Below are positions 22,496-34,800 of a DNA stretch of 64,000 nucleotides, in pieces (position 1 is the first letter of the stretch; the number at the start of each line of letters is the position of its first letter). The position numbers were made by a program, and so were the translations under genes. Location of the stretch: NCBI GenBank assembly GCA_021521415.1, contig JAIQDT010014656.1, positions 62,001 to 126,000 on the forward strand, written 5' to 3'. Under the pieces are notes generated by a model. That model ran no database searches, was not told where the DNA came from, and saw only the letters and a program-made list of their open reading frames with translations. This DNA is from Bidens hawaiensis (Eukaryota > Streptophyta > Magnoliopsida > Asterales > Asteraceae).

Positions 22496-24630
22496 TCCTG
22501 CTAAACACTAAAATCAAAAATCTATTTCAATAATAATGAAAATATTCAAATAACACTATACAGGGAAATCAATGTATGCAGTATCGACAAACTTTATAAA
22601 TAGACAGTGGGCAGCTTTCACCATGTTCCCCTTTTGGCTAAATAGCATGAGATAAAACACAACCCAAGTCAAACCATTACGAAGTGAATGAACCGAAATT
22701 ACCACCTCCACTTCTAATAAGTTAAAAGAAAGTGACACTGATACGTGCCCAGCTAAAGTGGGTGGATCCATGGAGGCAGATTCAATTGGTTTTTGGATCT
22801 CACCTTGACCCACTTGGTCAAAGTATTCCAAAAGATTTAAGCCTTCACTTACTTGGTCAAAGTATTTCCTAAATGCAAGCTTTAATGGAGAATTAATGGC
22901 AGTTTTGCAGCTTTCCAAATAGTAGAATAAATAGCTGCATATTTCCTTTGTTTTTGATATCCATGTTTTTATCAAGTACTATGAATAAAATCTAATTTTA
23001 TTTTGGAGATCTAGCCTATCTCGAATAAGGCCAATTATCCCTTCTTTCATCCATTCGATTGCTGGGTTCCAACAGACACTGTGATGATTGTATCACACAA
23101 TCTCAAAGATATCTTAAAGCTAAGCTCTTGGGTTGGAACTTAAGTGGTTGAATAAAAGAAATCTGAATTAATCTATAGCAACTAAGAGAGATGACACAAC
23201 AAAGAATAAACTAAATTAATCTATTTTCTCTTATTGTTAATTCATTGAATTCACAATACCAACTATTCAGTATCCTTTTCCTTGTCTGTTGAATTTGGGA
23301 AATGGAAATGGTCAGGGAGCTTATAGTAATACTAGGTTCACCTACATAAATATTAGATTACCCTATAGTAAAGCTTCAACATAATACACGAGGATCCTAC
23401 AGAAATACTGAGAACAAAAAGAAAAGACTGCCAATAGAGCATTATAGGGACCTTCTAGAAAGTTGCAAGCTTTTCCTTGGAGAATCCAACGTATGCAATG
23501 GATACTGTCACAGATCACTAATTAACTTACATATACCTAATATGCTTGAAAAGATCTTGACAGTTAGGTTTAGGTTGTTGTTTTCTTGGCTAGATATTTA
23601 CCCTAATATGTTTTAGATTTCCAGTGAGCAGTATACTTATTTTTTCCCCTTTAAAACATAAATTATCCTGATAACCAAAGTGCTGATTCACAACTCATGA
23701 AGAGAAGCTCATGATGTATGTGACATCAAACACAAAGTTTGCTGCAAGTAGAAAGATAAACAATTAAACAGGATCTGAGTGATCAATTAAACCAAATTCT
23801 CAGATTCAAATTCAACTTCCATAGTCAACAAGTAAATCAACTATTACTCAGCATATGCATTCTATGACACAAGCAGCTAGGGCTGCGAACGAACCAAACG
23901 GATCCAAACAAGGCTTGTTCATGTTCATCCACTAAGCTTTTATTGGACAAGCGAACGGTTCACGAACAGCTAACCGAACAAAATTTATTGTTCATGTTCA
24001 TTCATTAAGGACACGAACTTGTTTATACTTAAATAATTTTTGGTTTTATACTTAAATAATTTTTTGTTTTATACTTAAATAATTTTGCTAATACTAAAAA
24101 CTAAGATTAGAAAAGTCATTGAGAAGTATTAAAAACCTTAATGAAGAAACACTAAAGTACGTAAACGGACACATTATCGAACGTTCACAAACACAATGTT
24201 GGTTCATTAATTAAACAAACGAGCTACTTCCGTTTGCTTACAGATGAAGCAGCCATTGATTAAAACTAGAACTGTTAGATCAGCTTCTTCCAGATTAAGA
24301 TTTGATTAGCTGATTCCTTCGATTTAAACATCAGAAACCATTAACAGCAAATTAGGTCAAATTAAAGTCTCCTCAAATAATAATAATACTTGTGTACCTT
24401 ACTTACATATCACTCCTGCAACTTTAATGTCTCCAACCGCATACAATGAATGAATCAATTAAACAGTAATCAAGTGTTTCTCACCTACATTCTCCCAAAC
24501 AATTAATGAGAAATGAAGAGTTAAATCGATGTTTACCTCAAATTAAGCAGCAAGCACAGATCTTCAATCAATTACAGGCAATGTGATCGGATAGAAGAGA
24601 TGTATTGAATCTGAGTTTATTGGATTAATT
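22496..24630 (-). other. 5' region of bZIP-like gene, probable 5' UTR intron(s)
   Basis: No coding frame with family resemblance. The 139-codon minus frame at 22556-22975 shows no domain. Related bZIP-like genes often have introns in the 5' UTR, so this stretch may be transcribed leader up to about 24.6 kb (inference). It contains the MITE at 23878-24245. Confidence 0.45.
23878..24245. mobile_element. Second hAT-like MITE, same family (368 bp)
   Basis: Begins TAGGGCTGCGAACGAACCAA and ends CCGTTTGCTTACAGAT. Flanks CAAGCAGC (23870-23877) and GAAGCAGC (24246-24253) make an 8-bp target duplication with one mismatch. GAACGGTTCACGAACAGC and TTATTGTTCATGTTCATTCA match the interior of the copy at 20343-20717. 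Confidence 0.7.
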
Positions 24631-24730
24631 GATTAGGGTTTTGCTCGTGAGACGAATATTTCGTCCATCGTTGACTGGATTGATGATGAATAAGAATAAA
24701 GCTTCCGTTAGATGTTGTTGTTTTTTATTA

Positions 24731-25784
24731 GGCTGAGGGGTGTGGGGGGCGCGAGAGGGGGCGTGAGTGGGGGCGCCATCCAATAATATTGTGACGTGTG
24801 GCAGAGAGAGAAACTTGATTAGATGGGTATTGGTAGTGGTGATAGCGCCCCGGGGCATGGTGTGGAGGGGCGCGAGAGGGGGCGCGAGAGGGGGCGCGAG
24901 CGGTTTATTTTTTAATTTTTTTATAAATGTATTAAAAAAACGTATTATTAAAAAAACTAGTAATTATTTAAACAAACACACATTAATTAAAAAAACACAT
25001 TAATATATAAAAAAAAATTGTATGTTGGATGGTTGAAAGCCGGATGATTGTTGCGACCCCGAATAAAATATCGGTTGGTCCGGTGCCGACCATAAATCGT
25101 CGTAACTGTAATCTGAATCTAGGTTTCGAATATAGGGTGATTTTGGGTTTTGGGTGTGGTGTGTGAGAATGGTTTTGGGTGTGCTATGTATTAGTGAGTA
25201 TATATTTTTGATATATGTAAGTGATATATATAGAGATTGATAATTGGTGAAAATTTTTTCTTCATCATCTTTCTTATTATTATTCTCCATAATAACTGGA
25301 CCACCAGCATTACCAGTTCCATGATCTTCACCTCTTTCTTGTAAAATGGGTTCACTCTCATTACTATTATTATTATTATTATTTGACTCCGGTCCAATTT
25401 CAGACTCATTTGCAACCCTCGGCTGCACTGAACCACCACCACCGTGAACGGAGCTTGAAGAGCCAACTTCACCGGAAAAGATGGAAACAAAGCCGGTTCG
25501 TTTAGCCCAGAAAACTTCACCGGAAAATATGATTACAATAACAAACAACAATATGTTATATGCCCAGAAGAAAATTTTTTTTTTTTTTATTTATCCAAGA
25601 GCCCAACGGCTCAATTCACTCTTCCCAAAGCCGGTCACGAGCGCTACCTCCCTTGCGCCTGCCTCGTTTTCCGCTCTCGCGCCCCTCTCGCGCCCCTCTC
25701 GCGCCCCGGTGGTGTGGCTCTCGCGCCCCGGGGCGCTATCGAACGCCTTCTCGCGCCCCTCCTAGCGCTCCGCACCCCTCGGCC
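24731..25784 (-). mobile_element. PIF/Harbinger element with chimeric ORF, TSD TTA
   Basis: The left end GGCTGAGGGGTGTGGGGGGC and right end CGCACCCCTCGGCC match the element at 12723-14221. TTA flanks both sides (24728-24730 and 25785-25787). Subterminal GGGGGCGCGAG repeats are shared. The interior keeps only about 120 bp of the SANT-gene N-terminus, joined to foreign sequence, so it looks like a gene-capturing (Pack-type) Harbinger. Confidence 0.85.
25000..25551 (-). CDS. Chimeric ORF in Harbinger: possible captured transporter N-terminus fused to SANT N-terminus
   Basis: Open for 183 codons. The first half has FWAKRTGFVSIFSGEVGSSS followed by Gly-, Asn- and Glu-rich sequence. The WAKRTGF...FSGE pattern recalls the N-terminal tail of plant nucleobase-ascorbate transporters 11/12, judged from memory. 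The second half has RNLDSDYSYDDLWSAPDQ and SGSQQSSGFQPSNIQ, matching the start of the SANT-like protein in the other Harbinger (NLDSGYSYDDLWSSPDQ). The two halves are in one frame. No transporter membrane core is present. Expression is unknown; the capture call is inference from composition and that motif. Confidence 0.5.
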   Translation of the reverse strand: MLFVIVIIFSGEVFWAKRTGFVSIFSGEVGSSSSVHGGGGSVQPRVANESEIGPESNNNNNNSNESEPILQERGEDHGTGNAGGPVIMENNNKKDDEEKIFTNYQSLYISLTYIKNIYSLIHSTPKTILTHHTQNPKSPYIRNLDSDYSYDDLWSAPDQPIFYSGSQQSSGFQPSNIQFFFIY

Positions 25785-25787
25785 TTA

Positions 25788-28700
25788 TTATATTACCTCC
25801 ATCCACTCCCAGTAATTATTATCTGTCATGATAATATTATTATAGTTATAAATTATTTTTATTTAAGCAATATACAAAACAAGCTTTAAGTAGATAAATG
25901 TGAGATGAGATAAGAGTATCTCTACTAGTCTCTAGGTGTTATCGATCGACTAAAATCATTTTTGGTCAAAACGTCTTCAAACGAATTATGATTTTATTTT
26001 TCTCTTTTTTTGTGAGAGATGTAATGTGGACAGGTATCCACATTTAAAAGCATCAATTGGAGTTTTCCTATTACATATATTTTCGAGCTTCACAAATAAA
26101 TATATTGAGAGTTGGGGCAGAGGTAGACACCGTCTTATGCATTAGATTTGAAATAAAATATACAAATACTAACTTGGTTAATATAGTTATCTACTTAAAA
26201 CAAGTTAAATAAATGTGCATGTATACAATTCAATAAAAAAAAGTTATTCATAAAGTTTTCTTAGCATCAAATATCAGATGAACTCAATTTTTAATCAAAA
26301 CCAAAACCAATTGAGTTCGCTTCTGTTATACTGCTACGAATTTTTATTTCTTCGGTTAATGGTCAGTAAAAAAAATGTAAATCTAAACTAACCTAGTAAA
26401 ATTTTTATCTAAACACCTATGTATACTATATATAATACATCAAACAAGGGCAAATTAAGACACTTGATTTTAAGAGTTTTATAAGTGTTAATACATAAAG
26501 TACATGTGTAATTAAGGGTATACTTGTCTTTTAAACACAAATCACTCAACTTACAAGTTTGCCCCCTCATCTTTAACCATATTCTTTTTTTAGTTTTAAT
26601 TTTAAACCAATTTCTCACCCACGATTTTTAAACGACAATAAGTTTTTCATACGTTAATATTTTTGTAAAAATATTGCACCATAAAAACGAGTATTTTATT
26701 CTCTTTAATTTGAGTATAATATTGTTATAAATTTTTCCATTAAAAAAGTTAATATGTTATGTAGGGATGTTCAATGCCGGTTTTGATTGTTTTTAAGTTA
26801 TAAGCTTGTGAGTCCAACCATTGGTACCCATCTTTTGTCATCCAAAACCAAAAGTAAACCATTGAAAATTGAAACCAAAATGTTATTAACTGTCCGGTTC
26901 TGGTTTGGTTTGGTTTGGTTTAACAGTTTAAGCTTTGATAATAAAATTTGTTTAAAATGATTATTAATTTAACCGTATCATCAATTTCAACTAAGTCAAA
27001 ATATGATATTTGAAATGATTAAGGAAGTTAAAAACAACCGACTGAAAGTAAAAAAACTCAGCGGTGAAACCACACCGATGACCGATTCAAGGTTTTAAAC
27101 TGAACCATGAGCACTCATAATTGTTACGTGTTTAATAGGGTCCGTGTTTAAACACCCGCCGCATCGCGCGGACACTCTAAATAAATAAATAAAATAAATT
27201 GTGAATCCCACTTTTGTACACTTGCAAGTTGCTAGCTGTGAAAGTGGAAAGTTGCAAGCAAAGGAGGAGGGCACTTATGGACCCATAACTTATATACAAT
27301 GCAACCCCTACAGTTTAAACATTTTTCTAAATTCCTGAAATTTTGAGGTTTAAATTAGAGTAGTAAATGTTCGACGTTCATTAGACCAAACTCAACATGT
27401 TATGTCCATTATATAGTGGACAAACTAAGGTGAGTCAATTTGATACTTCAGTAGTTCAATGGTTATTTTTTTGTTTCCGCTTTGATTTATAAATAATTAT
27501 AATACATATAAATAAATGAGTTCTGATATGATGTACTCATTGATTGGACTGCACCAACAAGTATGCATGCCACACTCCATTTATCGCTCATATTTGCCAT
27601 CGTTCTTTTAGATTTTCATATGTGCCATAGATCCTTCACGTTTCCTTTGAACTTAATAAGATAAGAAAGTTAGGAATGTTTGAACTGCACATTTAAAACT
27701 TTATTATAAACAGAGTGAAAAGGAAAAGAAAACTAATTTGATTTGCAACCGCAGAGATTCACATTTTACCAATTCTAAAAACTGTCAAAGAAAATATGCA
27801 TACTTAAATACTTTGATCGGCCATTTACTCACATTGTGTAGGCTCTTTGATCATTGTTTGTGTTTTGTATATGCTACTTATATAATAACGTGTATCAGGG
27901 CAAGTAAACGACTTTGAAATACCCTTTACTTAGACTTCGAGCCAAGCTCGAGCTTGAGCATGCCCTAGCTTGACTAGACTCATGTAAATCCGTAACTTAC
28001 AAAATTCAATGCTTTCAAGTTTTGTCATATTTAAATATTTAATAGTTAATCTAATAAAATATATAAAACGGTTGATTTGCTGAAATAACTAAAATAGTAA
28101 AATTCATCATCATTTTAGTCTCAATCCTTAATTCAAAAAACCTATCAAAACCGTAATGCATAAATGAAGATTTCAAAAACAGAAAGAATGTTCATTTTCA
28201 TTTTAGTACATACATTATAATTTAGAAAATGCAAGAGCTAGACTGTCTATACTAGAATAATTTTTTTTTATTACATAATACGCATAATCTATTGCCATTA
28301 TGTCAATATCCATTCATGAGTGTATCAGAGTCGAGTCACTTCAACAATCAAATAGGCAATTCTCTTGGCTAGCCTTTTGTGCAAATTAGATAATTGACCA
28401 ATTTAGGTGCACATAAATTAATGGAACTCTTATGAAATGTGTTAACTTAAAACGGATCTAAAGGTTAGCACCACCAACGACCATTGTTTGTCTTCACCAC
28501 CCACTTATTGTCGTTGACACCACCACACCGTCTCCATCATTTGACATCACCACCGTTAAGACAACCACCACCCACCGCCATCGGCACCACCTCCACAAGC
28601 GGGACCACCGCATAAGTTGCTTCCACTTCCACCCCCACCCGTGGCCACCGCTGCAGATTTCATATAGGATTACATATTATATAAGAAAAATAGTAAACGC

Positions 28701-29077
28701 CATCTTCGAATAAGAATATAAAAATATGATCGAAACCCTGTCTGCATTCTTTAGTAGTATATGCTCCATACAATGATACAAAACATCAGTTAACAATGGT
28801 GGAGGTCAAGGCTTTTATTTGCTCATAACATTGATTCGTGTCTGTATGTTTTCTATCTATATAAAAATAAATAATGTAGTTAAATGAAATAATGAGTATA
28901 AGCTTTGAAGATTGATTTGTGGATGAATGGATATGATATAATTGATTCATACCCCAATGGGTACTTGAAAAAATGGTCCGTTTTGCTCATACCCTGTTAA
29001 CATGAAAACTACACACACACAAAAAAAAAAAAAAAAGCAACTGCTAATATCCATGAAAACATCTCATAGACTGTTAT
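25788..29077. other. Long intergenic stretch, repeat relics only
   Basis: Mostly AT-rich. Visible items are GGTTTGGTTT-type simple sequence near 26900, a Helitron-like hairpin end at about 27154-27180, a CCA/CACC-rich block at 28470-28665 and a poly-A tract near 29020. No coding region is supported; the 69-codon frame at 26409-26618 is featureless. Confidence 0.55.
27154..27180 (+). mobile_element. Helitron-like 3' terminus (partial)
   Basis: CCCGCCGCATCGCGCGGACA forms a CCGC/GCGG hairpin followed by CTCTAA. The same hairpin (CCCGCTGCATTGCGCGGACA) sits at 37857-37885, where it ends in CTAG before T. Here the base after CTAA is A rather than T, so the terminus is imperfect. No 5' end was located. 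Confidence 0.4.
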
Positions 29078-30812
29078 CTAGGGTGGAGTGGCCAATAAGT
29101 CTTTTGGCACAAGCCTACCTATCAACTTAAGCATACTTCTAGGTACTGAACCAGCTGCGATGTTATCTATTAGCGTTGACACAGTTGAAGCATTAAGGGT
29201 GTAACTTCTTCCATTCATTTCCTGTAAAAGCATCTCTACATCATCGTAATGTTGGTTCTTAAGATATCCTTGAAGAAGAACACAGTAAGTAACATTATCT
29301 GGTGGGCAGTCACTCTCATGCATTTTAAGGAACAGGTGCTTTGCTTCCTTCAATTGACCTTCCCGACATAAACCGTTAATCATAATGTTATACGCCTGAA
29401 CATTAGGCTGCAAACCTTTTACAGTTAGCTCATGGAAAAGAGCCCTTGCGATGTCAGGCTTCCCGCATTTGTTTGCACCTTCAATCAGAATATTGTACAT
29501 AATGATATTAGAATTCAGCTTGCTATTACCTACCGAATGAAACAAAGAGAGCGCCTCTTCAAAATGATGATCATTGCAAAGGCCATCCAAAACTATTCCA
29601 AGAGTGAATTCACCATATATAATTTGGCCTCGTTCTCTCGTCTCATCAAAGAGTTTGCGTGCATCTTTACAACGTCCAACCCTAAACAAACCTTGTATCA
29701 TGGTGACGTAAGTAACGGCATTAGGTTTCACACCTTTTCTTGTCACTTCATGAAACAAATTCATGGCCTCTTCTATATTTGACTTCTTGCGATACCCATT
29801 CAATAAAGTGTTATACGTAATAACATTAGGGATGAGACCTTTAGACGTAAGTGAATCAAAAACCGCCTTCGCTTTGCTCATTTCACCTCGCAAACAGTAA
29901 CCATCAAGAAGCGCATTGTACGTGACTATGTTAGGAACCTCGCCTCTCTCAACCATGACGTCTATAACAGCCTGCGCTTCATTCACTTTACCTTCCTTGC
30001 AAAACGCATCGACTAACACACTAAAGGTCTGCAAATCAGGAGTGATATTTACATCCTCCATTTCTTTTAGCATTTTAGAGACCTCGTCCCAACGGCCCAG
30101 GATACAAAGGCCATGAATTAGAGAGGTGTATGTGATGACATCCGGTGAAATGTTTTTCTCAAACACCATTTCGTTCTATCATTTTGTCCTTGCACAGACT
30201 ATCAATGATGTTACTGTATACAACAACGTCGGGCTTACAACCTCTTTCGTCCATGAGCCTAAGCAAACCAACGGCGATATCGTTATTCCCAAACTTGCAA
30301 AGCCCTTTAATCATCGTGGAATACGTAACTACGGTGGGCTCACAAAGTTTATGCCTGATGATCTTTTTGAACAGTCTCTCCGCGTCAACAACTCTATCTT
30401 CTAAAACAAGTCCGTCTAAGAGTGCGTTAAATACGGACGCGTTCGTTACGACGTCCCGCCTGAAGCAAAAACCTAGGAGTGCAAAAGCGCCGTTGGTGCG
30501 GTGCAACCGAAAACAACACCTGATTGCAATACTCGTGGGGTATTGGTCAAGGGGAAGTCCAAGGAGGCACATTTGTTTAAAAAGACTGAGAGCACAAGAA
30601 AAGTGCTTCGTTTTGGTAACGGCATTTAACAATTGGGTAAACTTAACGACAGATGGCAAAGGTTGTCTGTGTGTCATTTCATCGAACAGGTTCAAGGCAT
30701 CATTTAAGCTGGTAACTTTTACAAACTTGGATTCAGAATTGGAGTGAAGAGAATATGAGAAATTACCTTTGAATCTGATGAAACCATGAGAACTAGTGCG
30801 ACCCATCATCAA
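29078..30812 (-). pseudogene. P-class (Rf-like) PPR gene with frameshift deletion
   Basis: PPR proteins bind organelle RNA; this type resembles restorer-of-fertility-like proteins, usually mitochondrial. The gene is intronless. The N-terminal part (30812-30159, 217 aa) has MTHRQPLPSVVKFTQLLNAV, PTVVTYSTMIKGLCKFGN and CKPDVVVYSNIIDSLCKDKM. The C-terminal part (30169-29078, 363 aa) has SPDVITYTSLIHGLC, TPDLQTFSVLVDAFCKEGKV, PNIVTYNALLDGYC and more 35-residue repeats to the stop. The two overlap in different frames at about 30170-30178. Repeat spacing there is short by some six residues plus a frame slip, which fits loss of about 17-19 bp. As read, the protein stops after IERNGV. The long open 3' part suggests recent loss, or that the C-terminal part is still used. 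Confidence 0.85.
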
Positions 30813-31515
30813 TCAATGCTTACTGCCTTTAACCTAACACACACTTTGCCACTTTGGTTTGTCTGGTATGCTCCACTGATATTTTCGTAACATAACCTAT
30901 TGTCAAATAATAATCTTCCTTCACACTTGGCTAGCTGCCGGTGGTTCCAACTAAATTAAATGTGTACTTGTTTGTTTTCAACGGTTTGCGACTAATGAAT
31001 GGTTAATTCCACTAATCGGATGCTTTCGTGGCACGCCTAATCAAATGTCACGTAATCGTGCCGCATAGATCTTTTTTAACAACTAGGTGTGTCATGTAAG
31101 TATCAAGACTAACGAAGTTAACTATCTGTTAGTCACGGACCCTTGAAAACATATACACATTTAGTTTGTACCACCACCAACCAAATGAAGTTACGACTAT
31201 TATTTACTAATAGGTCATAGTTGAGATTATTCGTTATTTAAAACTATTTTTTAAATTACTTTAAATCCTATCGAAATTAGATGGCCCCATAAAATTTAAA
31301 AATTTTGCAACTTTCCGGCTTTGATAGGATTTTCAATCTTTGGGAGATGTAATTAAAAATTGAAATACCAGTGAAGTTATTCATTTAAAAATTTCTATAA
31401 AAACTAATCATAGGTTTCTCTGTAACGGGACAATAGGGCTGTCATGCTCATTACAAGACTTGTATTTCACTTTCTTGAAAATGAAAGATTGTAATGTTCT
31501 CTATCTGAATACAAT

Positions 31516-31554
<39 letters not shown>

Positions 31555-31850
31555 CAGCCATTTAAAGAAAAAGTGAATTAACATCTCAAATCCACACATT
31601 CAATGTTCAAGCATAGGCCATTACTGAAAAAACAGGTTACAAAACCACATAACCAAAAGCCTAAAACAGAAAGCAGCAACTTAAAACTCAGTTGGATGGA
31701 ATAAGCATTATCATTATCATCAATCAATCAATCAAAAGGAACACCACATCATGATAATAAGCTATGAATCAACATACAAAATTCATACCCAGATATTTTC
31801 CCAAAAATTCAAGATAATTATTTAATTCGAGAGGGGTTGATTTTTTATTA
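30813..31850. other. Intergenic between PPR and MRS2 genes
   Basis: Holds the PPR promoter on the left and the MRS2 3' UTR on the right (both genes are on the minus strand). A (TG)16 microsatellite lies at 31521-31552. No gene seen. Confidence 0.6.
31521..31552. repeat. (TG)16 microsatellite
   Basis: Uninterrupted TG dinucleotide tract about 300 bp past the MRS2 stop codon. Confidence 0.95.
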
Positions 31851-34800
31851 TTATGAACCGAGCAGCTTCTTCCATCTAGCGTATCCGAGAACAATCAGAA
31901 AAAGCATGATAGATGCGACTGTAATGGCTCCAACAAACGGCTCAAATATTCCATCTATGTAATATAAATCACACGGGATATTCATTCCAAATAATCCAGC
32001 TACTAGGGTCTCAAAGGCTATAGCAAATGACGTGATCGTTAATGTCAATTGCAGTTGAATAAGCTCGTTACGTTGGTTGTCCAGCTGGATATTCACATAA
32101 TCCTCTGTGTCATCGATGTACTCACGAACCTGAATTTTACAAAAATAGCAAACAAATTCATATGCTTCCTTTAATAGAAACAATACAGACGGCTCGGATC
32201 ATTGCATAGTGGGTCAAACCATGTCGAGTCAAAAAGAATAAGTTCAAATGGGTTAGGTTATTGACCAAAACACTCATCTGTCTACATCTTTTAATTTGTA
32301 TGTTAAACTATGTATTTCAATAAAAATACCATTTTTTAATATAAAGGTTTATACATTGAAGTTTTTTAAAAGGTTTATTTCAATAAATATATCATTTTTT
32401 GGATAAAAGGATTTAAAAGGTTTATGGGCATTAAAGTTTTTCATAAGATTTATTTCAATCAAAATATCAATTTTTCGAATAAAAAGATTTAAAGGTTTAT
32501 ACATTAGAGCATTCACAGCAGGAACCCCTTTATTATCCACATACCCAAAATGTAGAGGAAATCATAAAGAATTTTGTTTTCTTCTACATCAGGAACCCCA
32601 TCCTCATTTCTCATCCCATAAATTATGTGGGAACCCACAATAAACACACTAGTCACCCCATATAATTGTGTGATCTATTTTTAAAAGATAATAAAAATAG
32701 AATAAACAAGAGTATTATTTACTTAAATAGGGGATAGATATGGGGATGAGATGTGAGGGATTTTTTAAAAATGAGATATAAATTTAGGGTATTGTGATTC
32801 TTAGTTAAATTATAAGTATTAGGACGAGGAAGCTACTATGAATGCTCTTAAAAGTCTTTCGAAGATTTATTTCAATCAAAATATCAATTTTTTGAATAAA
32901 AGATTTAAAAGATATTTCAATCAAACTATCATCGTCTTTTAAAAATTATATTTCAATACAAATATAATTTTTTTCTGAATAAAAAGATTTATAAAGTTTA
33001 CGCGTCTAAGTTTTTTAAAAGGTTTAATATGCAATAAAAACAAAACTTTAGAGACCCCTTCAACTCATTTGGCCAGTTTCTTTTTCAGCCAAAACTTATA
33101 CAGCCCATTAAAGATAAAACATAAAGTGAATCGAATCATTGATCCATTCACAAGTCAATGAGTCAAGATTTCTACTCCAGTTAACAATAAATAGAACGTG
33201 TTCAATTATATAATTTACTCACAGATAAGATTTTGTTGCGGGTCCCATCAAGTTGCATAAAATAGGCCTCGAGCAACATCTCAAGATCCTCAACATCATC
33301 ATCGTACAGATTAACACTTGTCACCATACTTCCACTCTTAACAGAACTAAGCCGTCTCAAATGATGGGCCGCATTGTTGAAGCTAATGGACCCCACACCT
33401 CCCGACAACCCCTCAAGTTGTTGGTTCTGTAACCACTTTCTTGTTAAGTACAACTGCGTCATATCTTCATCGTCATCAAGAAGATGTTCAAGTTCATCCC
33501 TCACCTAAAACCACAAATATAATTATTAACCTATATATTAATAGTACATATATCCAAATAAAAAGCATACCAACATCGTATTGTCGTAACAAAACTTAAG
33601 GAAAAAAACAATAGGTTTTAGATCCAAATTCATTATCTTGGGCCAATTCTTTATCCCAAAAACTTCAAACCCAAATGGCAAAATCAAAATAACGGAATCC
33701 AAACAAAAACCGACAGTTTGATTTTATAATTTCATAAAAACCAAAACTTCCAGTTCAATTTCGGTTTTGCATGAGAATAAAACCAAAAAAACGAAACGAA
33801 CTGAAGTTACAGGTTTTAATTTTTATTCCGAATGTAAAGTAATTTATAAGAATTTCTTAAATACTGTAACCCAGTATATTAGGCCCAAATTGATAATAAT
33901 CGATTAATAATTAATTAACAAAATATATTTTGACACGAATTTGTTTTTTAAGTCAATTTTTTTCCCAAAAATTTTGAGCCCAAATGGTAAAACTAAAAGA
34001 AAACAATAAAACCCAAAAACTGAATTGTCGGATTCTGGTTCATTCTGAGCCCAAAACCGACCCATGAACACCCCTAACAGAAACATAAAACAAAAAGATG
34101 TGAATGACAGCAGATATCTTTTGTACCCTTGCAAGCAAACTAGTAAGATTGCTTTTCAAACTCCTAACAAAATATATTTTGACACGAATTTGTTTTTTGG
34201 GGCAATTTCATATATACCCACGCATAATTGAAAATATCATATATGCCCTTACAAAGTTATTAATATATCATATATACCCAATTCATTAAAAACAATTTAA
34301 AAAATCACCATATTACCCTGGTTTGATTAGATGTGATATCATGTTTACAATGTAGATCATTCGATGTGATTCACCTTCGAAGGATTTGCAATTTGAAGAA
34401 GTGACGGGAGACGATTTGGTTGTCGTCAAAGACGAGAAATGCCGATCAAAATTAAAATAATAACATTGGGTATAAACACAATATGTAATGGAAAGGGGCA
34501 GAATGGTCTATTCGTTGAATAAATTGGCATATATGAAAGTTAAAATTTTTAAAAAATAATTGCAAAATGGTAATTTATTAAATTGTTATTAATAAATGAG
34601 GGTATATATGATACTTTAGCTATTTTGTGAGGGCATATGTGATATTTTTAATTATTTAATAGGGCATATATGATATTTTAAGTTTTGCTTGGGTATATAT
34701 GATATTACTAAGACCATGTGTAATGGTCACGTTGTGGCTGCGTTTTGGGTGAAAACGCGGGGGGTTTCATGGTGGCCGGAATAGTTGGATCCGGTGGGTT

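Noticed and set aside
22556..22975. 139-codon minus frame upstream of the bZIP-like start
   Set aside because: No domain and not in frame with the conserved start at 22495; likely chance in leader or intron sequence.
27154..27180. Complete Helitron 3' end
   Set aside because: The CTAA is followed by A rather than T; kept only as a partial terminus.
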